A stretch of 64,000 nt of DNA from Imtechella halotolerans (GTDB taxonomy: Bacteria > Bacteroidota > Bacteroidia > Flavobacteriales > Flavobacteriaceae). Location: contig NZ_CP117969.2 of NCBI RefSeq assembly GCF_028743515.2, positions 1,769,501 to 1,833,500 on the forward strand. Direction: 5' to 3'. The translations under genes were made by a program, and so were the position numbers. The notes below the pieces were generated by a model. That model ran no database searches, was not told the origin of the DNA, and saw only the letters and a program-made list of their open reading frames with translations. This document shows positions 1 to 8,644 of the stretch, piece by piece; the first letter of the stretch is position 1; each line of letters starts with the position of its first letter.

Positions 1-1011
1 GATAGATTTCAATGGGTTGATGGCTATAACATTACAAATGGAAACATGCAAGTTACCTCTCGTGGTATTCCTGGAAGTGACGCCAATCGAATTAGCAGTG
101 CTAAGGCCTTTGCCGCTCACGCCATGTACAAATTAAAATACAACAATCTAACACTGACTCCAGGGGTTCGATATGAAAACATTATCTTAGATCGAATAGA
201 CTATGGAAAAACCGACCCAAATCGTACGGGTTCAAATTTATCTGAAAGAGAAAATAAAGTTTCAGTCTGGATACCTGGTGTAGGTTTTAACTATAACCTA
301 AATAACACAACCTCTATATTTGGAGGAGTTCATAAAGGATTTTCACCGCCTAGCAATGCTCCTGGACAGAAAGCCGAAGAAAGCATTAATTATGAATTAG
401 GTAGTCGCTTTAAAATGGCTGCTATTTCTGGAGAGATTATAGGGTTCTATAATGACTACAATAATCTTTTAGGTAGTGATCTAGCAGCTTCTGGAGGTAC
501 TGGAAGCCTAGATCAATTTAATGCGGGAAAAGTAAAAGTGCAAGGTGTAGAACTCCTTATTAATTATAACATACTACAAAAAAGCACGGATTTCATTCTG
601 CCTATAACATTTGGTTACACATTTACTGACACTGAATTCCTAACAGACTTTGGAAGTGAAGAAGGACTTTGGGGAGAAGTACATAAGGGTGATGAAATAC
701 CATACATTGCAAAACATCAATTCAATTTAGGAATAAGTCTAGAGCATAAAAAATTTGATATCAGCGTTAATGGTAGATACAGTGGAGCCTTTAGGACCCA
801 AGCAGGCAACGGTTCTATTCCAGAAAATGAAAAGGTAGCTTCAAATTTTATTGTAGACATGGCAGCAAAATACCACCTAACAAAACATGTAAGCCTAACA
901 GGAAATATCATCAACTTATTAGATGAAACGTATTTAGTTTCCAGAGTACCAGCAGGCTTACGTCCAGGCCATCCTTTTGGTGCATATGGTGGTTTGTCAG
1001 TAAAATTTTAA
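1..1011 (+). CDS. TonB-dependent receptor, C-terminal part (5' end outside window)
   Basis: The frame is open from base 1, so the gene begins before the window; 336 residues of an outer-membrane beta-barrel are visible. Alternating aromatic/polar strands, a plug-distal motif of the type TSIFGGVHKGFSPPS, the sequence NYELGSRF, and a C-terminal strand ending in GGLSVKF with final Phe are those of ferric-citrate/siderophore type TonB receptors (FecA/FhuA-like). The protein would take up an iron chelate or similar ligand across the outer membrane with TonB energy. The substrate cannot be read from this part. A good terminator follows 24 bases after the stop. Confidence 0.85.
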   Translation, partial: DRFQWVDGYNITNGNMQVTSRGIPGSDANRISSAKAFAAHAMYKLKYNNLTLTPGVRYENIILDRIDYGKTDPNRTGSNLSERENKVSVWIPGVGFNYNLNNTTSIFGGVHKGFSPPSNAPGQKAEESINYELGSRFKMAAISGEIIGFYNDYNNLLGSDLAASGGTGSLDQFNAGKVKVQGVELLINYNILQKSTDFILPITFGYTFTDTEFLTDFGSEEGLWGEVHKGDEIPYIAKHQFNLGISLEHKKFDISVNGRYSGAFRTQAGNGSIPENEKVASNFIVDMAAKYHLTKHVSLTGNIINLLDETYLVSRVPAGLRPGHPFGAYGGLSVKF

Positions 1012-1034
1012 GGCATTAATTAGTTAGTCAAATT

Positions 1035-1065
1035 CACCTGCTTCTTATGGCAGGTGTTTTTTTTT
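1035..1065 (+). terminator. Rho-independent terminator after the TonB receptor
   Basis: The stem CACCTGC/GCAGGTG (7 bp, 8-base loop) is followed by nine T residues. It ends the plus-strand receptor transcript; the stop codon of the convergent HMG-CoA lyase gene lies at the end of the T run. Confidence 0.85.
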
Positions 1066-1930
1066 AATGATACACAGAGAAAATTTTAGTAGCCTCATTA
1101 TACGCACTTTCAAAACTCATTGCTCCAAGCCCAGTTTCCGATTTTACCGTAGTACAATAGGAAAATAATTTTTCAGTTGGCATATTCCCAGTAAGTTCAT
1201 CCTTAGCCATAGGACAACCACCAAATCCTTGAATAGCACCATCAAATCGACGACAACCAGCCTTATAGGCGGCATCTACCTTCTCATACCAACTATTTGG
1301 AGTTGTATGTAAATGTGCTCCAAATTCAATGGTTGGATATTTCGGTATCAAATGAGAAAAAAGATAGCTAATAACTTCCGGAGTAGAACTACCCACTGTA
1401 TCTGATAGAGACAGTATTTTTACACCCATACCAGCCAACCTTTCAGTCCATTCTCCCACAATATCAACATTCCATGGATCTCCATATGGATTACCAAACC
1501 CCATAGACAAATAAGCTACAACTTCTTTATTAGTTGCTACTGCAATCTCCATTATTTCCTGGAGAACTACAATGCTTTCTGAGATGGTTTTATGAGTATT
1601 CCTCATTTGGAAGTTCTCCGATATAGAGAATGGATACCCTAAATATTGAATAGGATTATGTTGAGCTGCCTCTTCCGCACCTCTGGTGTTAGCTACGATA
1701 GCTAATAATTTACTTTTAGTCTGTGATAAATCTAATTGAGAAAGAACCTCTGAAGTATCAGCCATTTGAGGAATTGCCTTTGGTGAAACAAAACTTCCAA
1801 AATCAATAGTATCAAAACCTACCCTTAGCAAAGCCTGAATATATTGAACTTTTCTCTCCGTAGGAATAAACATCTTAATACCCTGCATGGCATCCCTAGG
1901 ACATTCTATAATTTTTACAACTGATGACAT
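1064..1930 (-). CDS. Hydroxymethylglutaryl-CoA lyase family protein
   Basis: 288 residues, the usual length for bacterial HMG-CoA lyases. It opens with VKIIECPRDAMQG, the family's substrate-binding N-terminal strand (usually E-x-PRDGLQ), carries the TIM-barrel metal-site motif HLHTTP (residues about 203-208), and the mobile active-site loop GFGGCPMA with the catalytic Cys near residue 237. HMG-CoA lyase splits HMG-CoA to acetoacetate and acetyl-CoA in leucine breakdown. The Gly-Leu to Ala-Met change in PRDAMQ is a small departure. The start overlaps the end of the upstream HAD gene by 16 bases, so the two are probably one transcript. Confidence 0.88.
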   Translation of the reverse strand: MSSVVKIIECPRDAMQGIKMFIPTERKVQYIQALLRVGFDTIDFGSFVSPKAIPQMADTSEVLSQLDLSQTKSKLLAIVANTRGAEEAAQHNPIQYLGYPFSISENFQMRNTHKTISESIVVLQEIMEIAVATNKEVVAYLSMGFGNPYGDPWNVDIVGEWTERLAGMGVKILSLSDTVGSSTPEVISYLFSHLIPKYPTIEFGAHLHTTPNSWYEKVDAAYKAGCRRFDGAIQGFGGCPMAKDELTGNMPTEKLFSYCTTVKSETGLGAMSFESAYNEATKIFSVYH

Positions 1931-2583
1931 ACGGGCAAGTTACTTAAAAATTCACTGGTAATCTCATCAAAATGTTCAATGATCACATCTGCCATCGATA
2001 AATCTTGTGGCCCAGAATGTTCGTTTTTATAACCAATACAAAACATTCCGGCAGATTTCGCTGCTACAACTCCATTTCGGCTATCTTCTATAACTATACA
2101 GACAGAGGGTAAAACTCCCAGTAAATCGGCAGTTTTTAAAAAAATGTCAGGAAAAGGTTTACTTCGACTCACCTCTTCTCCACTAACAAATTCCTGAAAA
2201 AAAGATTGAATATGCAATTGAGAAGTATAGCTCTCAATGAGCAATTTAGGAGATGACGAGGCAACTGCCATAACATATCCTTCTAACTTAAGTCTATTAA
2301 GCAGTGATAAAATACCTGGGGTTGCAGGTATAGTGTAGGACGGTAATAATTGACCCTTAAGTACTTTGTGCTTTTTTACAAGACTACCAACTTCTTCATG
2401 TAATGCAAAATCTGCTTTAATCTTTTCCCACATTGGTCCTGCAGCCATACCCACTAAGGTATAATAATACTCGTCTAATAAGGAAATACCTAATTCCTGA
2501 AAGGTTTGCGAAAGGATTTGCTGGTGCACAGGCTCACTATCTATCAAAACCCCATCCATATCAAAAATAAAATACTTTTTCAT
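1915..2583 (-). CDS. HAD-superfamily phosphatase (beta-phosphoglucomutase-like subfamily)
   Basis: 222 residues from the ATG at 2583; the longer frame to 2616 adds only a non-conserved leader. Motif I DMDGVLIDSEP (catalytic Asp pair) is at residues 7-17, motif II ASSS in the middle, the motif III Lys in SRSKPFPD, and motif IV VIEDSRNG. The helical cap inserted after motif I marks subfamily I, like 2-deoxyglucose-6-phosphatase or beta-phosphoglucomutase. It dephosphorylates a small sugar phosphate in the cytoplasm, but the substrate is unknown. Its 3' end overlaps the HMG-CoA lyase start by 16 bases, which suggests translational coupling. Confidence 0.85.
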   Translation of the reverse strand: MKKYFIFDMDGVLIDSEPVHQQILSQTFQELGISLLDEYYYTLVGMAAGPMWEKIKADFALHEEVGSLVKKHKVLKGQLLPSYTIPATPGILSLLNRLKLEGYVMAVASSSPKLLIESYTSQLHIQSFFQEFVSGEEVSRSKPFPDIFLKTADLLGVLPSVCIVIEDSRNGVVAAKSAGMFCIGYKNEHSGPQDLSMADVIIEHFDEITSEFLSNLPVCHQL

Positions 2584-2688
2584 GCTTTTGTGGCTCTGTG
2601 TAAAGATAGCAAACAATAGGCACGACCCAAACTTATATTTACACGACCCTATTGAGGTGCGTTAATGAAAGTCTTTAAAATTCGTAAC

Positions 2689-3705
2689 CTATTGACCTAA
2701 TAATGCCTGATTAATATTTTTAATTAGTTTAGGCCCTTCGTAAATAAATCCAGTATACAACTGTACTAAGGAGGCTCCAGCATCTAATTTTTCCAGCGCA
2801 TCCTCAGCAGAATGAATTCCTCCTACCCCTATAATAGGAAAGGCTTTTCCACTTTGTTCAGAAAGAAAACGAATAACTTCGGTAGAGCGACTTTTTAAAG
2901 GCTTTCCACTCAACCCTCCCATCTCTTTCTGATTTAAAGAATGTAAACCACCTCTTGCAATGGTTGTATTTGTAGCAATTACACCTGCTATTTGAGTCTG
3001 TTTCACTATATCAATGATATCCAGTAATTGATCATTAGTTAAATCTGGCGCTATTTTCAATAAAATTGGCTTTGGTTTAATTTGCATTTCATTGCGTTGC
3101 TGCAAAGTCTTTAACAATGCTGTTAATGGCTCTTTATCTTGCAACTCTCTTAAATTAGGTGTATTAGGTGAACTAACATTCACCACAAAATAATCGACAT
3201 AAGGGTATAGCGCATCATAACAAATAACATAATCCGTAACTGCTTCTTCATTTGGAGTCACTTTGTTTTTCCCGATATTTCCACCAATAAGAATTCCTTT
3301 ATTCTCTTTTAATCGAAGTACAGCTTCTTCTACACCACCATTATTGAAGCCCATCCTATTAATAATAGCGTTATCCTCCTTTAACCTAAAAAGTCGTTTT
3401 TTAGGATTCCCAGGTTGAGCCTTTGGTGTCAATGTTCCTATTTCTATAAAACCAAACCCCAAATTATCCAATTCTTTATAAAGACGAGCATCTTTATCAA
3501 AACCAGCAGCAAGTCCTACCGGGTTTTTAAACTTTAGCCCAAACACTTCACGTTCAAGTCTCGGATCGCTAATTTCAAAATTTGAACGAATCAATGTGCT
3601 AACTCCTGGAATTTTACTTATTATTCTTAGAGATGAAAATACAAAATGATGCACTTTTTCAGGGTCAAACCAAAAAAGTACCGGTCTGATAATTAGTTTG
3701 TACAT
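2689..3705 (-). CDS. pyrD: Dihydroorotate dehydrogenase (quinone), class 2
   Basis: 338 residues from the ATG at 3705, matching the class 2 family (about 336). The N-terminal amphipathic membrane region ([18 protein letters not shown]) is present, followed by [28 protein letters not shown], and the [11 protein letters not shown] segment with the catalytic serine. IATNTT and GVGGI bind FMN and phosphate. It oxidises dihydroorotate to orotate with quinone as acceptor at the inner membrane, the fourth step of pyrimidine synthesis. An in-frame TTG at 3786 would add 27 residues but destroys the conserved N-terminus. Divergent from pepT. Confidence 0.95.
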   Translation of the reverse strand: MYKLIIRPVLFWFDPEKVHHFVFSSLRIISKIPGVSTLIRSNFEISDPRLEREVFGLKFKNPVGLAAGFDKDARLYKELDNLGFGFIEIGTLTPKAQPGNPKKRLFRLKEDNAIINRMGFNNGGVEEAVLRLKENKGILIGGNIGKNKVTPNEEAVTDYVICYDALYPYVDYFVVNVSSPNTPNLRELQDKEPLTALLKTLQQRNEMQIKPKPILLKIAPDLTNDQLLDIIDIVKQTQIAGVIATNTTIARGGLHSLNQKEMGGLSGKPLKSRSTEVIRFLSEQSGKAFPIIGVGGIHSAEDALEKLDAGASLVQLYTGFIYEGPKLIKNINQALLGQ

Positions 3706-3736
3706 AAGGTTGTGTTGTTGGGTGTATAAAACAGCG

Positions 3737-3744
3737 CAAAAATA
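3737..3744 (-). promoter_or_regulatory. Candidate -7 promoter box for pyrD
   Basis: The minus strand reads TATTTTTG, matching the Bacteroidetes -7 consensus TAnnTTTG, 32 bases upstream of the pyrD ATG. No TTG is seen at the expected -33 spacing, so only half of the promoter is supported. Confidence 0.4.
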
Positions 3745-3819
3745 CAGGTTTTTAAATAGAATAATTTGTTTTTCTAGAATTCTCAAGTTGCTTTCCCTAC
3801 AATATTCTTTTTTTCGCAG

Positions 3820-3827
3820 TATTTTTG
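3820..3827 (+). promoter_or_regulatory. Candidate -7 promoter box for pepT
   Basis: TATTTTTG matches TAnnTTTG and ends 27 bases before the pepT ATG. The nearest upstream TTG (3788-3790) is too far away (29 bases) for a normal -33 element. Confidence 0.4.
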
Positions 3828-3854
3828 AGGTTTATAATACAAATACACTTTTTT

Positions 3855-5087
3855 ATGCAATCTATCATAGATCGATTTATCAGTTATGTAACTGTAGATA
3901 CGCAATCAGACGCAAGCTCTTCAACAACACCTAGTACTCAAAAACAATGGGATTTAGCCCATAAATTAGTAGCTGAATTAAAGGCAATAGGAATGCAAGA
4001 TGTTTCTATTGACGAGCATGCCTATATTATGGCAACATTGCCTTCAAATGTCTCGCATGATGTTCCAACAATAGGATTTGTTGCACATTTTGACACCTCT
4101 CCGGATTTTAGTGGAACCAATGTAAAACCGCAAATTGTTCAAAACTATGACGGAAAAGACATCCTTCTTAATGCGGAACAAAACATTGTTTTATCACCTG
4201 ATTATTTCGAAGATTTACTTTTATATAAAGGTCAAACTCTAATCACAACTGATGGAACCACCTTACTCGGGGCCGATGATAAAGCTGGAATTACTGAAAT
4301 AGTCTCTGCAATGGAATATCTAATTAATCATCCAGAAATAAAACATGGAACCATACGAGTTGGCTTTACTCCTGATGAAGAAATTGGAAGAGGTGCACAT
4401 AAATTTGATGTAGAAAAATTTGGTGCCCAGTGGGCTTACACCATGGATGGTAGCCAAATTGGCGAACTAGAATACGAAAATTTTAACGCAGCAGGGGCTG
4501 TAATAACCGTTAAAGGCCGAAGTGTTCACCCAGGCTATGCCAAAGGAAAGATGGTTAATTCCATGCGCATTACCAGTGAACTTATCAACAAATTACCTTC
4601 AAAAGAAGTACCAGAACGCACAGAAGGACGAGAAGGCTTTTTTCATCTTACCGATATCCAAGGAAGTATTGAAGAAACACGTGCACAATTTATCATAAGA
4701 GACCACGATCGTGAAGCCTTCGAAAACAGAAAAGAATTGCTTAAAAAAATTGTAAATGATTTGAACCAACAATACAATGGAGCCGTTACTCTTGAAATAA
4801 AAGATCAATATTTCAATATGCGAGAAAAAGTAGAGCCTGTATTCCATATTGTAGAAATAGCCGAACAAGCCATGAAGTCTTTAGGTATAACACCAATTAT
4901 AAAACCTATAAGAGGGGGTACAGACGGCTCTCAATTAAGCTTTATGGGGCTTCCCTGCCCTAACATCTTTGCAGGAGGGCATAACTTTCATGGAAAGTAT
5001 GAATATGTACCAGTAGAAAGCATGCAAAAGGCCACGGAAGTTATTGTAAAAATTGCAGAGCTTACAGCTTCTAAATATAAGCAGTAA
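3855..5087 (+). CDS. pepT: Peptidase T (tripeptide aminopeptidase, M20B)
   Basis: 410 residues from the ATG at 3855, close to the 408 of the enterobacterial enzyme. Metal ligands of the M20 family can be followed: [18 protein letters not shown], the catalytic Glu pair in TPDEEIGRG, the Asp of TMDGSQIGE, and the C-terminal His in [11 protein letters not shown]; the GGTDGS motif is also present. The enzyme is a cytoplasmic di-zinc exopeptidase that releases the N-terminal residue of tripeptides. A longer start at 3825 is not conserved. The gene stands alone, divergent from pyrD, and is followed by a strong hairpin. Confidence 0.95.
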   Translation: MQSIIDRFISYVTVDTQSDASSSTTPSTQKQWDLAHKLVAELKAIGMQDVSIDEHAYIMATLPSNVSHDVPTIGFVAHFDTSPDFSGTNVKPQIVQNYDGKDILLNAEQNIVLSPDYFEDLLLYKGQTLITTDGTTLLGADDKAGITEIVSAMEYLINHPEIKHGTIRVGFTPDEEIGRGAHKFDVEKFGAQWAYTMDGSQIGELEYENFNAAGAVITVKGRSVHPGYAKGKMVNSMRITSELINKLPSKEVPERTEGREGFFHLTDIQGSIEETRAQFIIRDHDREAFENRKELLKKIVNDLNQQYNGAVTLEIKDQYFNMREKVEPVFHIVEIAEQAMKSLGITPIIKPIRGGTDGSQLSFMGLPCPNIFAGGHNFHGKYEYVPVESMQKATEVIVKIAELTASKYKQ

Positions 5088-5132
5088 TGAACCTTATGTT
5101 CGCGTAGTTCACTTAAAAAGAATTCACTTAAC

Positions 5133-5163
5133 AGAAGGTGTTGGACCAACTCCAACACCTTCT
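5133..5163 (+). terminator. Hairpin at the end of the pepT transcript
   Basis: A perfect 13-bp stem (AGAAGGTGTTGGA / TCCAACACCTTCT) with a 5-base loop lies 45 bases after the pepT stop. It lacks a real T run, so it may be a mRNA 3' end-stabilising stem or a weak terminator. Confidence 0.55.
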
Positions 5164-5520
5164 ACTATTAACAAAACATGGGAAAACACATAACAGGATA
5201 AAACCTTCTACTCGCATTCCTAACTAGAACACCCAAGTAGGTATTTCATTATTTAAGGCACACAGTACCTATAGGCTTGATAGTAACTGTTTCTTATAAG
5301 ACCACCATTAAATATTAGTCAACATTTAATAGAAAAACGAATGTACTTCGACTATGACCCTTTGAATAATATCGTCACAGTTAAATCCAAAGTATTGAAA
5401 AACTTTCTTAAGGCAATAAAAAAAACAGTAGTAAAGGATGGTAACAACCTATGGAATAGAATAGAACTATAGCCGTTTCAAAATGACTCCAAAAAGGATA
5501 CTCCTTGAAGATGAGAATAA
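5164..5520. other. Intergenic stretch without a recognised gene
   Basis: This is the main part of a 479-base gap between pepT and yajC. The only open frame of note is a 43-codon frame at 5341-5472 (plus), beginning MYFDYDPLN and ending WNRIEL, with no clear ribosome binding site. Neighbouring frames hold several stops. It may be a decayed gene, but no family was recognised, so no gene is called. Confidence 0.4.
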
Positions 5521-5547
5521 AAAAGCCTCGATTATTTCGAGGCTTTT
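5521..5547. terminator. Bidirectional terminator downstream of yajC
   Basis: An 11-bp perfect stem AAAAGCCTCGA/TCGAGGCTTTT with a 5-base loop has T-rich tails on both strands. It closes the minus-strand leucine dehydrogenase-nusB-DUF1573-yajC region. Confidence 0.85.
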
Positions 5548-5566
5548 TTATAATAAATTGTATTTA

Positions 5567-5845
5567 TTAGCTTTTATCTGCTTGAGCTTTTTGGCTTAAC
5601 TCCATAGAGATAGCCGAGCGTTCAAACTTAATCTTTCCAGCTAAGGTTTCAATTACACATGCAGTGTCGGTTAAATCTACGATTTTACCATGTAAACCGC
5701 TTTTAGTAATTACTTTATCGCCGCGCTTAAGCTCGGATGCAAAATTCTTTTCTTGCTTTTGACGTTTCATTTGCGGGCGTATCATAAAAAAATACAATAC
5801 AGCAAACATTAAGATAAAGGGGGCTAAACTGCTTAATGATTCCAT
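5567..5845 (-). CDS. yajC: Preprotein translocase auxiliary subunit YajC
   Basis: 92 residues: a single N-terminal membrane helix (about residues 7-22, ending FFMIRPQMKRQKQ) and a small cytoplasmic beta domain with RGDKVITKSGLHGKIVD, the family signature. YajC joins SecDF-YidC and assists Sec translocation. The gene is 6 bases after the DUF1573 lipoprotein gene and 3' of nusB, so the three are likely one operon, an order common in Bacteroidota. Confidence 0.92.
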   Translation of the reverse strand: MESLSSLAPFILMFAVLYFFMIRPQMKRQKQEKNFASELKRGDKVITKSGLHGKIVDLTDTACVIETLAGKIKFERSAISMELSQKAQADKS

Positions 5846-5851
5846 TTATAA

Positions 5852-6334
5852 TTATTGAGTGATTTTTAAATTAGGCAAACCTGCATTGGCTTTAGGCGAT
5901 ACAAATGCTTTTATACGCACCTGCTCCTGACCAGCTTGAGTATTTGCTGTTAAAGTTACAATTTTGGTTACAAGGTTTTGTCCAGAACCATTGAAATGTA
6001 CTTTTATTTCTCCTTTTTCTCCTGGTGCAATTGGGCCATTAGGTTTCTCTGGAACCGTACATCCACAACTACTACTTGCATTTGTAATAACCAAAGGAGC
6101 ATCCCCAGTATTAGTAAAGGCAAATACGGTCTCTACATTGGTTCCTTGTTCAATAGTTCCAAAATCATGTTCTACTTTTTCGAAAGTAATTACAGGATAT
6201 TTCCCTGCAGTAACAGTTTCATTAGTAGTTTCTACAGAAGTTGCATCAGATTTTATCTTACTACTTGCATCATTCTTGCATGAAGCAAAAACCATAGCAC
6301 AAGCCATTCCTAAGAGTATAACACTTTTTTTCAT
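5852..6334 (-). CDS. DUF1573 domain lipoprotein
   Basis: 160 residues. The N-terminus is a lipoprotein signal with lipobox FASC (Cys 19), so the protein should be lipid-anchored. A low-complexity linker leads to a DUF1573 domain (about residues 46-135) with EHDFGTIEQG and SSCGCTVPE, an Ig-like fold of unknown function that is often next to nusB and yajC in Bacteroidota. The CGC pair may bind metal or form a disulfide; this is a guess. Confidence 0.85.
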   Translation of the reverse strand: MKKSVILLGMACAMVFASCKNDASSKIKSDATSVETTNETVTAGKYPVITFEKVEHDFGTIEQGTNVETVFAFTNTGDAPLVITNASSSCGCTVPEKPNGPIAPGEKGEIKVHFNGSGQNLVTKIVTLTANTQAGQEQVRIKAFVSPKANAGLPNLKITQ

Positions 6335-6388
6335 GGTGGTTTTATAAGTTAATTAGTTTATAATCGGTTAAAAATACTAATATTTTCA

Positions 6389-7333
6389 TTAGACAAGCCC
6401 TCTTCCTACCTTTTTTAACGAATTGTTAGCTTCCAATTCCTTTACTACTTTATCCAAAATACCGTTTATAAATATGCTACTTTTTGGTGTAGAATACTCT
6501 TTAGCTATTTCAAGATATTCATTAATAGTAACTTTAACTGGAATACTAGCAAATTTTAAAAACTCACAGATTGCCATTTTAATAATGATAGCATCCAACT
6601 CAGCGATACGTTCAGCATCCCAATTTGGGGTTTTACCATCAATATACTGTTGAAATTTTTCATCATTCAATACTGCTTTACGCAATAACTGAATTGCATA
6701 GTCTCTGTCATCCTCATCTTTGTATAACTTTGGAAGAAAATAACCCTCAGCACCCGTTTCTGATGCCTTCTTGAGTTTCTTTAATAACAACGTATTTACT
6801 GACGGTAAATCATCCAACCAAGTAAGTTTATGATCTTCTAAATACTCATATAACTTTTCGTTTGTTGCTATAATTTCTTTGTAAATATGAACAATAAAGT
6901 CTCTGTCAGTATCAAAATCTGTTTCTTTAAGACTCATATATTCTTTATAAGCACTACTAGCCAAAATTTGCTGATAGATAATAACTACATACTCATCATC
7001 TAACTTCCAATTGGCTATGTTTCGCTCTTCTTGCACTTCAGCTAAAGACTCGTTAGCCGCTAGTGCCCGAAGTAATTTATTGTCAATAAACTTTCTATTT
7101 GGATTTTTTTCTTCTGAAGTTGCTAAGTATTTTTTTTGGGAAAGAACAATCTGATCCTCTCCATGTTGGCGAATTTCAACAAGAAGACTTAGTAATAACA
7201 GATAAAGATTATACATATTATCAATACTGTTCAGAAGGAATTTTTCCTCTTTCTCAAGAGAATCTGTTTTAGACTGGTGCAATGCATATATGGATTGCAT
7301 TACTTTTACCCGGATGTGTCTTCTTGTTAACAT
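6389..7333 (-). CDS. nusB: Transcription antitermination factor NusB (long form)
   Basis: 314 residues, over twice the 139 of Escherichia coli NusB. It starts MLTRRHIRVKVMQSIYAL, the conserved first helix with the RNA-contacting Arg residues, and ends with the second half of the fold (IIIKMAICEFL, VTINEYLEIAKEYSTPKSSIFINGILDKV). The roughly 170 extra residues lie between these parts; such long forms are typical of Bacteroidota. NusB binds boxA RNA with NusE during rRNA antitermination. A TAnnTTTG box sits 51 bases upstream. Confidence 0.92.
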   Translation of the reverse strand: MLTRRHIRVKVMQSIYALHQSKTDSLEKEEKFLLNSIDNMYNLYLLLLSLLVEIRQHGEDQIVLSQKKYLATSEEKNPNRKFIDNKLLRALAANESLAEVQEERNIANWKLDDEYVVIIYQQILASSAYKEYMSLKETDFDTDRDFIVHIYKEIIATNEKLYEYLEDHKLTWLDDLPSVNTLLLKKLKKASETGAEGYFLPKLYKDEDDRDYAIQLLRKAVLNDEKFQQYIDGKTPNWDAERIAELDAIIIKMAICEFLKFASIPVKVTINEYLEIAKEYSTPKSSIFINGILDKVVKELEANNSLKKVGRGLV

Positions 7334-7383
7334 AATAAAGAACTAAAAAAATGAGGCGAAAGATTTTAATTCCTTTCGCCCCG

Positions 7384-7391
7384 CAAAAATA
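7384..7391 (-). promoter_or_regulatory. Candidate -7 promoter box for nusB
   Basis: The minus strand reads TATTTTTG, 51 bases before the nusB ATG and just after the leucine dehydrogenase stop, in a T-rich context. No matching -33 TTG is present. Confidence 0.35.
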
Positions 7392-7411
7392 CTATTATTT
7401 TGGAAAATGAT

Positions 7412-8515
7412 TTATTTTTTTTGCTCTAATTTTCTAGCGTCAATACGGCCTTGAGCTACTTGCAGGGCTGCTTGATGAGTGGTTATTTTATTAGAAGCAG
7501 CATGACCAAAAATCTCTAAAGTAGTATTATAAATATTTTCAGTACGACGCATAATTTCATCTTTACCGTAACCAGCAATTTCAGCATAAACATTGATAAT
7601 ACCACCAGCATTAATTAAAAAATCAGGCGCATATGCAATACCTCTATCAAGTAACATCTGACCATGTTTTTTCTCATCTGCCAATTGATTATTAGCGGCA
7701 CCTGCAATTACTTTTGCTTGAATTTTATTAATAGTATCATCATTAATAATAGCACCTAAGGCACAAGGAGCATAGATATCTACAGGAGCGCTATAAAGAT
7801 CCTCGCCTCCAAAAATAGTTGCTCCATAGGCATCACGCACTTGTTCTAAACGAGCTTGATTAATATCTGCTATCATAACTTGAGCTCCTTCTCTTGTAAG
7901 GTGATCTACCAAAGACTCCCCTACATGCCCAATTCCTTGTACTAAAACTGTTTTACCCTCGAGATTATCACTGCCAAATTTGAATTTAGCAGCAGCTTTC
8001 ATTCCCATAAAAACTCCATATGCTGTAATAGGTGAAGGATTACCTGATCCACCCTTACTTTCAGAGATTCCCGTTACATAAGGAGTTACCTCTCTTACTA
8101 AATCCATATCAGCTGTTTCCATTCCTACATCCTCAGCTGTAATATATTTTCCGCTTAATGAATGAACATACTCCGCGAACTTACGCATCAACTCAGGAGT
8201 CTTTTGTGTTTTAGCATCTCCTATAATTACAGCCTTACCACCACCAAGATCTAAGCCTGTTACAGCAGATTTAAATGTCATTCCGCGTGATAAACGCAAT
8301 ACATCATTTAGTGCCTCCCATTCATTGTTATATGCCCACATACGAGTACCGCCCAATGCCGGACCCAATACTGTATTATGGATACCTATTATTGCTTTTA
8401 ATCCTGTATCTTTGTCGTTACAGAACACTATTTGCTCATGGTTATCAAATGAAAGTTGCCCAAAAACAGGGTCTACTTTATGAATTTCACTGGGTTTTAC
8501 AACTTCTGTTATCAT
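7412..8515 (-). CDS. Leucine dehydrogenase (Glu/Leu/Phe/Val dehydrogenase family)
   Basis: 367 residues, normal for branched-chain amino acid dehydrogenases. The substrate-domain motif GPALGGTRMW, the catalytic lysine in LSRGMTFKSAVTGLDLGGGKAVI (two conserved lysines), the catalytic Asp of TAEDVGM, and the NAD-binding VQGIGHVGE are visible. It reversibly deaminates leucine, valine or isoleucine to the 2-oxo acid, feeding branched-chain fatty acid primers and the leucine breakdown path that includes HMG-CoA lyase. It precedes nusB on the same strand. Confidence 0.92.
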   Translation of the reverse strand: MITEVVKPSEIHKVDPVFGQLSFDNHEQIVFCNDKDTGLKAIIGIHNTVLGPALGGTRMWAYNNEWEALNDVLRLSRGMTFKSAVTGLDLGGGKAVIIGDAKTQKTPELMRKFAEYVHSLSGKYITAEDVGMETADMDLVREVTPYVTGISESKGGSGNPSPITAYGVFMGMKAAAKFKFGSDNLEGKTVLVQGIGHVGESLVDHLTREGAQVMIADINQARLEQVRDAYGATIFGGEDLYSAPVDIYAPCALGAIINDDTINKIQAKVIAGAANNQLADEKKHGQMLLDRGIAYAPDFLINAGGIINVYAEIAGYGKDEIMRRTENIYNTTLEIFGHAASNKITTHQAALQVAQGRIDARKLEQKK

Positions 8516-8644
8516 ATGAATTCGTTTGTTTCGTTTTTAGAATCTTTCAAAAATTCAATGCGAAATTAAACCTATTTTACAGATTACACAAAAAATAATA
8601 TTCTCAATTAAGAATATATTAATTTTAACACGTATCGCCCTTAT

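Noticed and set aside
3698-3934. Open frame of 78 codons on the plus strand over the pyrD/pepT start region
   Set aside because: It overlaps the starts of two conserved genes, has a low-complexity aromatic content and no family pattern.
5964-6347. 127-codon plus-strand frame opposite the DUF1573 lipoprotein gene
   Set aside because: It is the antisense shadow of a well-supported lipoprotein with a clear lipobox and DUF1573 motif.
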